Part shown: piece by piece, positions 32,601 to 42,519 of the stretch
Position numbering within the stretch: the first letter of the stretch is position 1
How the letters are laid out: each line of letters begins with the position of its first letter
Translations under genes and position numbers: made by a program
Origin: Branchiostoma floridae
Taxonomy: Eukaryota > Chordata > Leptocardii > Amphioxiformes > Branchiostomatidae
Direction: 5' to 3'
Length of the DNA stretch: 56,880 bases
NCBI RefSeq assembly: GCF_000003815.2
Contig: NW_023365793.1
Location: 262,453 to 319,332, forward strand
The notes under the pieces: generated by a model
Databases searched by the model: none
What the model saw: the letters and a program-made list of their open reading frames with translations, nothing else
What the model was told of the DNA's origin: nothing

Positions 32601-35600
32601 ATTATTTGCTGTGCACACACGCACAGACAAACACATACACACGCATGTCTACTAAGACTATGAATAATGTTTCATTCTTTTCTCAATTATTAGGTTGCTG
32701 CGCTTCTTGTGTCTGCTCCTTCTGATATCCGCACTTGTTCTGGAGTCAGACGCATGGTTTCGCCGCCGACGTCGTCGCACTGGTGAGAACCTAAAATAAA
32801 TATCAATCTTAGTTGTATGTGACTTGGCTCTAAAATATTAAAAGATTTAAATGTGCTTAGATGTTTAAATTTATACTGGAAAGACATTGACACATATCCT
32901 CTTTTTGTAGGTAGAATTAAAGATAAACATTTATTTATTTATTTGTTTTCACACACACAAATCCACGTGAGCAGGAGGTCACAGACCTCCTGAATTAAGT
33001 GCGATTTGTTACAAATAGTCTCAATTAATAAAAACATGGCATAGACATACAAATGCAGGTTACAAACGAGTCAGTAAGTGAACCAACCGGGAGGCTAGTG
33101 CGAGACCCAGTAACATTACTGAGCAGTAGAGTAATTGAACAGTCTGACAGCTGTGTGCACAAAGGACTGTCTCAGTCTTTCAGTTCTTGCTTTAGGCACT
33201 GAGAACATGTTCTGATTTCTCAGTTGCCTGCCAGATGCTGTAGCTCGTTGGGGGGGCACAAGGTCGTGTAGCGGGTGTTCTGGCTTTAGCATTTCCTTAA
33301 ACAGCTTTATTGCTGCGGCTTGTCTCCTATGTTTCAAGGACGGAAGGTTTGGTACTGAACGTCTGCCACCACAGGAGATGATACGGAGGGCACGCTTTTG
33401 AACTCGTTCCTCGTTGCAACCGACCAGCAAAACGTGTCCATACTCGAGGACTGGGCGAATGAGTGACAAGTATACCTGTACCAGGTCGGGAACGCTCATC
33501 CCTTGCTTTGTCAATACGCGCAGGTAGTATAGTCTACTGGAGGCTTTGGAGACTGTCGACCTCACGTGGTCCTGGAAGGTCAGTTTGCTATCAAAAATGA
33601 ATCCTAAGCCCTTAGCAGTACTAGTGACTGGGACCTGGTCGCCTCCAAGAGACAGAGGTGTTAGAGCCGGAATATTCCTTTTGAAGCAGATCAGCAACCT
33701 TTGACTTTTCTTGCCATTTAGCAACATTTCGTTGCTGTTTGCCCAAGAGTCAAGCTGCGATGCTTCTGTTGACATAGGATTGACGTCCATACCAGTGTTC
33801 TCTGTGGGGATTGACCTGGACAGGCCCACATCATCGGCATACCCAACATCTAAGGTATCTCTGTAGACTGTGGTGCGAGAACTCATAAATAACAGGAACA
33901 AGTAGGGCGACAGCACCCCTCCTTGAGGTACACCAGATGAAAGGGTCAGCCAGCAACTAAAGGTGCCGTTTACAGAGACTCTCTGGGTTCGACCTTGCAG
34001 GTAGTTGTGTAGCCAGGCAACCATACGTGGATTCGCGACCACGTCGTTCACACGCCGCAGTAGAACTGGGTGGCTCACCCTGTCGAAGGCTTTGCTCATA
34101 TCTGCGAGTAGCACATCAACTGCCATGTTGTCTCTGGAGTCAAGGGCAATTAACGAATGGTTGCAGTAAAAACTTATAAGAAACCGAGCCTTTGAGATGT
34201 TTTAATTGAACGTATTGGGCTGATGTATAAGACATTGATTTTAAGGAATCTAGTCAGTCAGTATAAAATTATTTATTTTGAATAGCGGTCTAACTCATCC
34301 GTTGACCGAATGTATTATATCCATGTCTTGTACGTCGAGAACTAGCGTGGGTGACTGCAGCAGGACTAGTATTTTGCACGCAGTTTTATATTCTCAAAGC
34401 AGAGGTTAGGCTACGGCAGTTCTTTTAACGTTTTTTAGTCGTTTTTATCGGGCTTTCTATTTTGTCATTTTTCTTGAAGTACGTCAGCCAAACATCGGTT
34501 TTGACACAGCAAGATAAAATACAAAAAAGAAAGCCCGACTAAAAAAGCGTTTAAAAAACAGCCGGAGCCTAACCTCTGCTTGGAGAGTAGCAGTTTTATA
34601 CATTAGTCCTGTAAGAATATATTATATTTTAAATTTGCCGTAATGCACCCGTCCGCGATTGTTGATAGGGCTGATTTATATGATGATATAAGCAAGGAAA
34701 GCTTGTACACAATCATCCGCGGCTAGTAGAGAACTAAAAATCGTTTGGATCTCGTTTTGTATCAGTATCAACCGGGTGCTCTACACCACCAACCGTGAGC
34801 TACACCTATCGGAGCGGCTGTTACTATCCCTACACCAATGGGGAGAGGTGTACCTACCGGTGCCAGACTGGGTACAGACAAGTCTCCGGTAGTACCATCA
34901 GGACCTGCTCTTATGGCCGCTGGAGTGGAACCAACCTCGTGTGTAGCAGAAGTATGCACCTGACATTTACTTAAAAAAAATGCATTGCGATAGCACAGGA
35001 GAATGGGAACGTGCCGCAAAATCAAGCATTTTTGTGCCCCGCCCTTTGCAACCCTAACCTTGGAAGACATGGTACCGGTGCGACACACGCAAAAAATCAG
35101 TACAGCAGCTTAATTGACATTATAAGGAAATATGACGTGATTATTTAGATGGTTTTGCTGAAACAATTCAAAATTTGTTTTGCCGGGCTCCCTTGGAAAT
35201 TTGTTTTTAAAACTGAAGGGATTACCCTACAAGATTAAGGAACAGATAAATAAAATTCATATTCGCAAACATCGCAGAGTATACAATTGAATACATCACG
35301 AAGTTACATGACTTTACTTGATTGGAACTGCATCAACAACAATAACAATTAAAAGAATCATTATATGTGCCAAGTCCGTTATCATTGGTAATTAAAATAG
35401 CGCTTAACTGGTGACGTTAGATGGTATTTTGATAATGTATTAACAAGCTATTATTCGTCATTTTTGTCCATTTATTAACAAAATTCTATCATTAATTTAG
35501 TTGGACATTGTACATATTGAGTGAGTATGGCAGATGCCATGTTCGCCATATTGAATTTCTTTTTTTTTTCCATATGAGGTTCGAACTGCCCTTCACCGCC

Positions 35601-37411
35601 AACCCTGACCTACACCTATCGGAGCGGCTGTTACTCCCCCTACACCAATGGAGAGAGGTGTACCTACCGTTGCTGGTCTGGCTACACTCAAGTCTCCGGT
35701 AGTACCGTGAGGACCTGCTCTAATGGCCGCTGGACCGGGACAAACCTGGTCTGTCTGAGCGGAAGAGGTGAGTATCTCAATCTTTATCTGATGATTCATT
35801 TCTACATACAAGTAATACAAGCTTTCACACGTATGCGGGCGAAAGGGATCCAGGGTAATAAGTCAAAGGTCAAAGCCCATGAGACGTAAACAGTCTTGTC
35901 TCCTCCATTGTTGGTGTAAAATGTTTGGAACGTAATGGCGCTTGCAAAACGGAGGAAAGGAATATGTTTATGGGGCCTTCACCTATGACATATTACAAAG
36001 AATCCATGTCATTCTCACAAGTGCAGTGAACTCTTCTTAAGAGCTTTGTCTTAACGCAAACGTTGGGGGTGACCTCTATTTTCAAGCCATTTCATATTCA
36101 GTTTTTTGTTAATTTCATTTTACACATGTTCGTTCACATTTCAATTACACATGTGCAACGACATGTTATGTTAATCGAGACAATAGTAGTCAAGTCAGGA
36201 AACTAAATAAGTGTTCAGGATTGATTAATCTTGTCCTGACTGTATTTGTGCTGTTTCTGTTTCAGTCTGCCCCACAGCACCAGTGGTGATGTACACCATC
36301 AGAAGCGGCTGTCTGGCCCCATACACTCAGGGAGAGACGTGCTACTACCGCTGTCTCCCCGGGTACACCCAAATCTCCGGTAGCACCGCCAAAACCTGTT
36401 CTAATGGATTCTGGACCGGAAGCTCCCTGGTTTGCAGGAGAGGTATGCATGACACTAATCTCGCTGTATGCAGACCTTCGTCAAGGATACGGTTAGCTTA
36501 GCTATAGTTTTAGTAGGCCAAATACCCATAACCTTTTTGATGCCGAAGGACAATTATTTTCCTCCAGTTCACATTAGATGTAAAGCCATTCAGTCCGTCC
36601 TTCTCATACCTCCCCAACCGAAGTCAGCTACCTATTTTTTTAAAACCTAAATGGGACGAAAAAAGCTGTGTAAATTCCATATAGCGGTGCAGTACAACGT
36701 CTTGCCAACGAACGTCGCTCTCACAATCCGGCGTCCGGTAGCTTAGCCACTCAACCATGTGACGTCCAACGGTAGCCTGATATTGATTTTAAAGCTGTAA
36801 TTGTATGGACCACCTAACATCTGCTAGAATTACACTAAAGAGTATAATTCAGCATTAGTTTTTATTTTACTTTAGAACGTTATAAGATGTTCTGGGCCAT
36901 ATCCTGCGAAAATTGTTTTCTTAGTTGGTCACAATGCTTATTATCATTGTGCGTGTTGGAAAGGACGGAAAAGTACAAGCTATAGCTAGACCAACTGTAT
37001 AAATTGAATCATTCATATGCTAATGTTGTTCCTGCACAACAACCATGCCTAGTTAACTATATCCAATGCAATATTAAAGGATACAAGAATAAAAGAGTAA
37101 AGATGGTGTACTGAATCATAGAATGAATTTTCTTATAACCACAGTCTTTTCATCATTGTTCCCAATTCTTCTTTCTGTTATCAGGAGTGTCAGGCTGTAG
37201 TAGAGGTCCGCCGTACGTGACCTACACCTATCGGTACGGCTGTTCCTACCCGTACACACAGGGGGAGAGCTGCTACTACCGGTGCCTTTCTGGGTACACC
37301 CAGGTCTCCGGTAGTACCGTCAGGACCTGTAGTAGTGGAGGCTGGACTGGGACTAACCTCGTCTGCAGGAGAGGTACGTATTTTTACCTTTGCCAAAAGG
37401 TTCTGTTGTAT

Positions 37412-37462
<51 letters not shown>

Positions 37463-38163
37463 TGTGTGTATGTGTATGCGTGTGTGTGTATGTGTCTGTC
37501 TGTGTGTGTGAGTATGTGTGTGTGTATGCGTGTGTGTGTATGTGTGTGTGTGTATGTGTATATGTGTGTGTTTGTGTGAGTATGTTGCTTACGGTAAGTG
37601 CCCCGCGCCCTACATTCAAATAACCAGGTCAACTAACAATAGGACTAAAGTTTCCGTGTGTCCTGTGTCCCAGATTACATCATCCAGGCAAGTCAAGGAA
37701 AGTGAGGGACTTTCCCCGTATTCATAATTTCACGAAAGTATATTGGAACCCGTAGATCCATCATCCACCTGTCATTTGACAGTGTCTGTGTGTGTGATTG
37801 TGTTTGTATCTGTACAGCTGTTGACATCATAACTCAAGAAGCTGTGAATGGTTCCTTATAATATTTGGTAGTTGGATAAAGGTCGTAAAAAGAAAAGAAA
37901 TTCTATGATATTACCTCTTAGTGGTTACTACACTTTAAAACATCCCGATTTTGATGTGTAAAAGTGTTTTAACCGCACGTTTAGCTGCACATTGATCCGC
38001 ATAAATATGAGGCACAGGCCAAGCGATGTTCTCTGACATTTCATTGTCATAAACAAATTATTGGTTTCAAACCAATTTTTTTTTAATGTGCCGATGATGT
38101 GTTTGTATCTTTTTAATAACATCTTTTCTCCCTTTGTATTTTGCAGCATATGGAAGGAAGTAG
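29684..38163 (+). CDS. Secreted four-sushi-domain protein, seven exons
   Basis: Coding segments 29684-29688, 32694-32782, 34766-34951, 35579-35767, 36266-36442, 37185-37373 and 38147-38163 total 852 nt: 283 residues plus a stop. All junctions are GT-AG, and the four domain exons are all phase 1-1 with lengths divisible by three. The product starts with a hydrophobic signal peptide (MKLLRFLCLLLLISALV), then WF followed by six arginines. Four repeats of about 60 residues follow, each with the pattern C..Y-GC-PYT-GE-C-Y-C-GY--V-GST-RTC--G-W-G--LVC, and the tail is AYGRK. Sushi/CCP domains bind other proteins or sugars, in complement and in adhesion; the exact role here is unknown. Secretion is inferred from the leader. 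The first exon is the weakest call. Confidence 0.75.
30634..31318. repeat. 51-52-bp minisatellite in intron 1
   Basis: About thirteen tandem copies; cgtatgga recurs at 30661, 30713, 30765, 30817 and 30868. Each unit is itself two related halves, ccgtgttgagaatggtt and ccgtatggagaatagtt, suggesting an older 26-bp monomer. Period 51 keeps frames open on both strands, but the repetitive pseudo-proteins are not genes. Confidence 0.9.
31405..31850. repeat. Degenerate tandem repeat of about 45-50 bp
   Basis: Recurring blocks aggacagcagtcatgtatga, ttacaatagtaacatta and taacatcaaaactgg appear at irregular spacing of about 45-50 bp after the minisatellite. Imperfect and old. Confidence 0.5.
32694..32782 (+). 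CDS. Sushi protein, exon 2 (signal peptide and Arg-rich stretch)
   Basis: The acceptor is tcaattattag and the donor actg|gtgagaa. It encodes the leucine-rich signal peptide core, a probable cleavage region ESDA, then WFRRRRRRT. It ends in phase 1, matching the acceptors of the sushi exons. Confidence 0.7.
32929..34137 (-). mobile_element. 5'-truncated non-LTR retrotransposon in intron 2
   Basis: The minus-strand open frame 33116-34126 (336 codons) covers the C-terminal half of a CR1/L2/Jockey-like ORF2. The reverse-transcriptase blocks are DMSKAFDRVSH, SSGVPQGGVLSPYLF and the catalytic GYADDVGLS, then the thumb (LGFIFDSKLTFQDHV) and the typical tail VQKRALRIISCGG. The 3' end carries a short aaataaataaat tail at 32929-32945. 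The 5' part, including endonuclease and early reverse transcriptase, is missing, so it is inactive. Confidence 0.85.
33116..34126 (-). CDS. Partial reverse transcriptase of the intronic LINE
   Basis: 336 residues, open and uninterrupted, ending in FNYSTAQ before a stop. It begins at MAVDVLLADMSKAFD, close to the truncation point, with motif A Asp at DMSKAFD and the YADD box at about residues 111-114. It lies antisense to the host gene. Confidence 0.85.
   Translation of the reverse strand: MAVDVLLADMSKAFDRVSHPVLLRRVNDVVANPRMVAWLHNYLQGRTQRVSVNGTFSCWLTLSSGVPQGGVLSPYLFLLFMSSRTTVYRDTLDVGYADDVGLSRSIPTENTGMDVNPMSTEASQLDSWANSNEMLLNGKKSQRLLICFKRNIPALTPLSLGGDQVPVTSTAKGLGFIFDSKLTFQDHVRSTVSKASSRLYYLRVLTKQGMSVPDLVQVYLSLIRPVLEYGHVLLVGCNEERVQKRALRIISCGGRRSVPNLPSLKHRRQAAAIKLFKEMLKPEHPLHDLVPPQRATASGRQLRNQNMFSVPKARTERLRQSFVHTAVRLFNYSTAQ
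34391..34590. mobile_element. 200-bp inverted-repeat element with 10-bp target duplication
   Basis: The terminal inverted repeats include agcagaggttaggct at 34398 and its complement ending near 34581, extending inward through tttagtcg and cgggctttct. The element is bordered by exact direct repeats cagttttata at 34381-34390 and 34591-34600. A 9-10-bp duplication and long terminal repeats suggest a Mutator-like non-autonomous element. Located in intron 2 of the sushi gene. Confidence 0.7.
34766..34951 (+). CDS. Sushi protein, exon 3 (domain 1)
   Basis: 62 codons between a ttttgtatcag acceptor and an agaa|gtatgc donor, phase 1-1. It encodes one six-cysteine sushi-like repeat (YTYRSGCYYPYTNGERCTYR, then GYRQVSGSTIRTC and WSGTNLVC). 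Confidence 0.8.
35579..35767 (+). CDS. Sushi protein, exon 4 (domain 2)
   Basis: 63 codons after a long T tract and a catatgag acceptor; the donor is agag|gtgagt. It is the closest relative of domain 1 (YTYRSGCYSPYTNGERCTYR) with Trp in the central segment (CWSGYTQVSG). Phase 1-1. Confidence 0.8.
36266..36442 (+). CDS. Sushi protein, exon 5 (domain 3)
   Basis: 59 codons after a tctgtttcag acceptor; the donor is agag|gtatgc. It encodes VCPTAPVVMYTIRSGC, then CYYRCLPGYTQISGSTAKTC and WTGSSLVC. Slightly shorter at its N-terminal side than the other domains. Phase 1-1. Confidence 0.8.
36700..36765 (-). repeat. Weak tRNA-like A-box sequence
   Basis: On the minus strand catggttgagtggctaagct resembles a tRNA A box, and a poor B-box-like cgttcgttggc follows about 40 bases later. 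Probably a decayed tRNA-derived SINE; the second box is too weak for a gene call. Confidence 0.25.
37185..37373 (+). CDS. Sushi protein, exon 6 (domain 4)
   Basis: 63 codons after a ctgttatcag acceptor; the donor is agag|gtacgt. It encodes GCSRGPPYVTYTYRYGC, then CYYRCLSGYTQVSGSTVRTC and WTGTNLVC. Phase 1-1. It is followed at 37414 by a long GT microsatellite. Confidence 0.8.
37414..37575. repeat. GT/CA microsatellite
   Basis: A pure (gt)n run at about 37414-37458 continues as interrupted gtgtgtatgcgtg-type repeats to about 37575, inside the last intron of the sushi gene. Confidence 0.95.
37595..37775 (+). repeat. Duplicated segment, copy 2 (last intron)
   Basis: Matches 29219-29402 over about 180 bp with roughly a dozen small differences. 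It reads KCPAPYIQITRS, then TNNRTKVSVCPVSQITSS, to the same stop. It is not included in the gene model because no in-phase acceptor and donor pair surrounds it. Confidence 0.5.
38147..38163 (+). CDS. Sushi protein, exon 7 (C terminus)
   Basis: A ttgtattttgcag acceptor is followed by CA TAT GGA AGG AAG TAG, which in phase 1 adds AYGRK and a stop. An AATAAA at 38420-38425 could serve as the poly(A) signal, giving a 3' UTR of roughly 280 bp. Confidence 0.6.
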
Positions 38164-38419
38164 CACCCGGGCAGCGTAGAACTTCTTACGGCTATCAATG
38201 TCTGCTTTGAAAACGGGGCACTCAGAGTAACATAGGCTATGGAAACGCGTTCACGGCATGTGCACATTGTGTCCAGTCTATTTGTTATGCTATCAGCGTT
38301 ACCTATGGTGCCCCATTTTCCTAGCAGGCAATGAAATCCGTGAAAACGTGTATGTTACAGCGACGGAGAGGATAAAGAGTGTCAGTACAGTACAGGTCAC
38401 GGACAACCTTGAATCAATC

Positions 38420-38425
38420 AATAAA
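38420..38425 (+). terminator. Candidate poly(A) signal of the sushi gene
   Basis: aataaa 257 bp after the stop codon, the first one downstream in the sense orientation. No downstream GT-rich element was confirmed. Confidence 0.3.
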
Positions 38426-38599
38426 TATACATCAGCTATGCTTAGATTCGACAAGAATATTAAGCTATTTACAAAAAGATGCAAATGCCGTATTTTTTTG
38501 CGACAAGAGTGCGCTTCTTTTGGTGACTATCATCTTTATTCAAGTGGTAACATTTCAAGTATGAAAGGTTAACTTCCTAAAACTGTTGTTAATTTCCTT

Positions 38600-39490
38600 A
38601 ATAGTTATAAAATTTAGATTTGCTATATTTCTTTGTGAAGTAGTCAACACGCATTGTTTAACCCATGAGACAAGTTGTAATGAGGTTGGACAATATTCGT
38701 GAAAGAAAAAAATGTTTCATTGTTATCTTTTTTTGTAACTAGGTGTGGTATTCTTATTTTAATGCTTCGATTGATAATTTAAACATAATATTATATATGG
38801 GGATTAAACATGCTTCCTATATGGTTTAATGGGATAAAACCTTAACGTTTACGTTAAAAACAGCTAGCTATGGACTTAAAGTCAAAGTATTTGGTATAAC
38901 ATTTGGGACAGGTATTATGTTTTGTAACTCGTTGTGTAAGAATGCAATGAGTACTTACATTAATCAAATTCGACCTTTATATTGATTTTAAGCCAGATAG
39001 TATTGGTAGAAGACATGTTATAAAATGTAAGCCATACGTTTTTAGCTTAATTTAGACCACTGTTTTATAAATACTACATTGAATCTAATGGTAGAGACTA
39101 AGATCATTTTGCTTTTTTCTTTGTAATAAAGTGGTATGTGGGATACAAATTATTTGTCAGGCTATTTTCATAATGTAACCACAAAAAATGACTTAGCTTA
39201 CAAGATCTCATTAACGTTATCATAACAGCGTTAACAAATGTAACCAAATGTTTTTCGGACCGTACCACAAAATGTCCGTAGGCAATTATATTTCCATAGT
39301 CGATTCTAAGCAATATCAGTATTATATACTGTACAAAACAAAAGACGGCGAACCTATGGCACACCTCATTGTAAGCAATGGAGCGAGTGGGCATAATACA
39401 GACTAGACCAAGGCTCCACAGGTCGGGTACGGCTTCTGCGTTACAGTGATGAGCTAACATGGTGAACGAAACGCTGGAGGCGGAAGATAT
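38600..39490. other. Intergenic stretch, nothing recognised
   Basis: AT-rich sequence with short open frames only; no repeat or gene identified. Confidence 0.35.
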
Positions 39491-39507
39491 TCCTCATTAG
39501 TCATGAC

Positions 39508-39869
39508 TAGGGGTGGGTACCGGTACAAAACTGGTTTTTTCCTATTTGACTGGTCCAGAAAAACCAGACCTGAAAAACTAGGTGGACCGGATGTTGGACC
39601 TAAATTAACAGATTATTTGATCAGGAATTCATACGTTTTGGCGCTTGCAGGTGGAAAAAAAGAAGAGTGAAGTAGAGTACAGGTTATAGTAATTTTTTCA
39701 GGTTTTACAGTCAATCGTACAGGTGCAATTAGCGTTGTTTGATTTAAGAACTCTAAAGTGTGAGTCCAATACTCCACCAAACAGATTTCTTTGTAGTGAA
39801 ATGGACCTGGACCTGATTCTCTGAACCGGACCTGCAGACCTGAATTTTCTGTACCGGTACCCACCCCTA
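39508..39869. mobile_element. hAT-like non-autonomous element, 362 bp
   Basis: The terminal inverted repeats are taggggtgggtaccggtaca at the left and its exact complement at the right. t/cAGGGGTGGG ends are typical of many hAT elements. No transposase is encoded. The flanks are near-identical 15-bp direct repeats (ctcattagtcatgac / ctcattagtcatcac), longer than the 8-bp duplication usual for hAT. Confidence 0.7.
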
Positions 39870-40445
39870 CTCATTAGTCATCACTATATAGAGCCTACCA
39901 TCGAAGTAGTCTTGAAGTTATAAGTGATCAAAAGATAAGCGTTAAATGAGAACATTCTGGCTCCTGGTTGTGTCTTAACATACAGAAATCAGCTGTTAAG
40001 AAGAAGACGTGAAATACCAAAAGAGTTAACTTACTATATATAGCAAACGTGATAAGCAGTATTGTCTATGTGGAATCATGTATTTGTAAATGTTGCACAT
40101 GCCCACCTATTTTTTTTCCAAGCGACGCCTTTTTGCAATTATTGCAGTCGCATCGGCTCTGAAAACGACAAATAGTTTTGTTATTTTTGGGGGGACCGTC
40201 TTTTCAAATACAAAAGCACGTTATTAATGAGTGATTATGGTGAAAAGATCGTCCTTTGTTGATAGAGTGATCATTTTTACGATTATTTATAAATCACTGT
40301 ATGGTCAAATATAGAACTTTAATGGTCGAAGATCCAATAAAGAAACAGTTCTGCTGGAGATATTTTAATTTCTATTGCAATCGTAAGAACACTTAAACAG
40401 TATCAAATCAATAAAAAAAATCCGGCCGGTGATTCGATCCTTTAA

Positions 40446-41385
40446 CCCTCATCCGACCGTTACTTTTTTACGACGAATCTGACCGTATGGGGTCATTTTT
40501 GACCCCATTTTGTTTTGCTCATAGACATATTTCTGCTGGCTTATTTTGTCATTTCTATGTATTTACTGTTTCACTAATCTATGAAAAATATTTTGACAAG
40601 TTTTGGTGTCAGTAGTTATTACTCATTATCATAATTTATGCAGAAAATGAGGAGAAACCACATTTGCTCTGAAAATCTACCATACTCAACTTACTTAAAC
40701 AATGTTTTGTCTTATCAATTTCTAAACAATAATTGTGATGATACAATAATACTGATAGCATAATAATGTTATTTAACAAGAAAAAATACAATATTTGTGA
40801 AAAGTAACGAATTCATTACTTAATTATGCACCATATTCCGCCATCTAAACATTACATACAATAACTCTTGTCTATTTTCCAGCAAAGATCTTTCTTGTAG
40901 GTTCCTTCTGCACTTTCTGTCCATATGTTTTTTTTTAATTAATTAGAAACATTTTCACTTTCATTAGCATAGGTAATTAGTGCTTATTATCATAATTTAT
41001 GCAGAATGTCCAAAAACTGTGTTTTACACGAAAATACTTAATTTCTTTCAAAATATTCGGTGTTAACTCATCTAAGCAACTATAACTTGTTGCTGTTATA
41101 GCAATGATGAGGAATGCCTGTTATTTTATTGAAAAGTCTTGATATTTATGTAATTAATGATTCATAATTGGCTGGGGTCATTTTTGACCCCACCGAACAA
41201 GACACAAACTTTCAAGTATAGCTTATACAATAATGGGCAAAACTCGGTGAAAAATTGGGAGATGTTGTAAGACATGTAAATAAACAAATTCATGGAAGGA
41301 ATTTTTTCTCTGATGAAAAATGTTGCTATGGCAGATTAAAATATACGCCTGGGGTCAAAAATGACCCCATACGGTCGGATGAGGG
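40446..41385. mobile_element. piggyBac-like non-autonomous element, 940 bp
   Basis: TTAA occurs at both borders (40442-40445 and 41386-41389), with terminal inverted repeats ccctcatccgaccg / cggtcggatgaggg. Subterminal copies of the palindrome ggggtcaaaaatgacccc sit near both ends, and an extra half-site lies at about 41173. TTAA duplications and CCC termini are diagnostic of piggyBac. The interior is AT-rich and non-coding. Confidence 0.85.
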
Positions 41386-42241
41386 TTAAACATTTATAAC
41401 TGTACTGATAGTTCTATCCACAACAGGGACTTTCCTATAGTTACCGGTGACCGCATTACCCAGGACAAACAAACGAATATGTCAGACACTCGCTTGAGTG
41501 CCAAAACTTTCCTACCCGATCCTGTAAGAAATATACAACCTTTCATGTTAAATCCTTTTTTATATCAGGCGTATGCGATAAAAAGAAAAATATTGTTATT
41601 TACATTACACATGATTTAAGGGGCCAAGTTTTATTTTGAAAGGGATTATTTGTGACTCAGAATAATACAAGAACGAGACCAGAGCATGCTTCTCGAAAGG
41701 TTGAGGTCAAACAGAGTGCTATTGTTGTTCTTTTAAGCATTGCTAGGCGACGCTTTTGATCCACAAAATGAAAGCGTCTTTCAAAAGTTGACGATTGCAG
41801 TTTAAGTGAGTATTGCTAGGTGACGTTTTGACAAATGGGTCTAAAAGTGCTACACACATATATCTGTGATGTTGATTTGTATGTCCTAGGCCCTAATACT
41901 CCACACTCGTAGACTTACAATCATATGTGTCGTTGGTTTTGAACATTCTAAACTTAAAAGCAATCACTAAAGGATGAAAAGTAAAATATGCACACAGCAA
42001 AGGTTTCTGTGAAAATCGGGAAAACATTTTATTTTATACCTAAATATTTGACTGTGAAATAATGACAGTTAATGGTATGTAACCCTAGAGAGAACGTCAT
42101 ATTGCTTTACATGCTTATTCGTTGTGAAAGACCACTTTGTCTTCCAATATGTTTTGTGAAGTAGGAAAAAGTAAACACTCTAAAATCACAACATATAGGG
42201 ACAGCATAAAAACACCTTTTGCACACCTTAAACTTCTGTTC

Positions 42242-42507
42242 GTGGCGTCGGGCGTGGCGTAACTGGTAGAGCGTTCGGCTCGGAACCTAGAGGATCTGAG
42301 TTCGATCCCCGCCGTGCCCCGCCCCGACGTTGTGCCCTTGGGAAAGGCACTTTACACGACCTTCCTCACTTCACCCAGGTGTAAAAATGGGTACCTTCTG
42401 TCTGTACCGTGTATGTGGCACTGTTAATATAAGTTACTAAAACTTGAGTGCAGTGCCACATTGCCCTCGTCTGTCCAAAAGCAAAATAGCAAAAAAAAAA
42501 AAAAAAA
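42242..42507 (+). mobile_element. tRNA-derived SINE with poly(A) tail
   Basis: The head has an A box (tggcgtaactggtagagcg) and a B box (gagttcgatcc). The body contains ttgggaaaggcactttacac and acttcacccaggtgtaaaaa, the type of conserved central domain shared by many invertebrate SINEs. It ends in a run of 19 A. Target duplication aacttctgttc lies at 42231-42241 and 42508-42518. Transcribed by RNA polymerase III in the family; mobilised by a LINE partner. Confidence 0.85.
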
Positions 42508-42519
42508 AACTTCTGTTCC

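Noticed and set aside
32245-32601. 118-codon frame in the first intron of the sushi gene
   Set aside because: No domain, no splice-phase agreement with the gene, and AT-rich composition.
34768-35088. 106-codon minus-strand frame
   Set aside because: Antisense shadow of sushi exon 3.
37353-37632. Val-Cys and Thr-His rich frames
   Set aside because: Translations of the GT/CA microsatellite.
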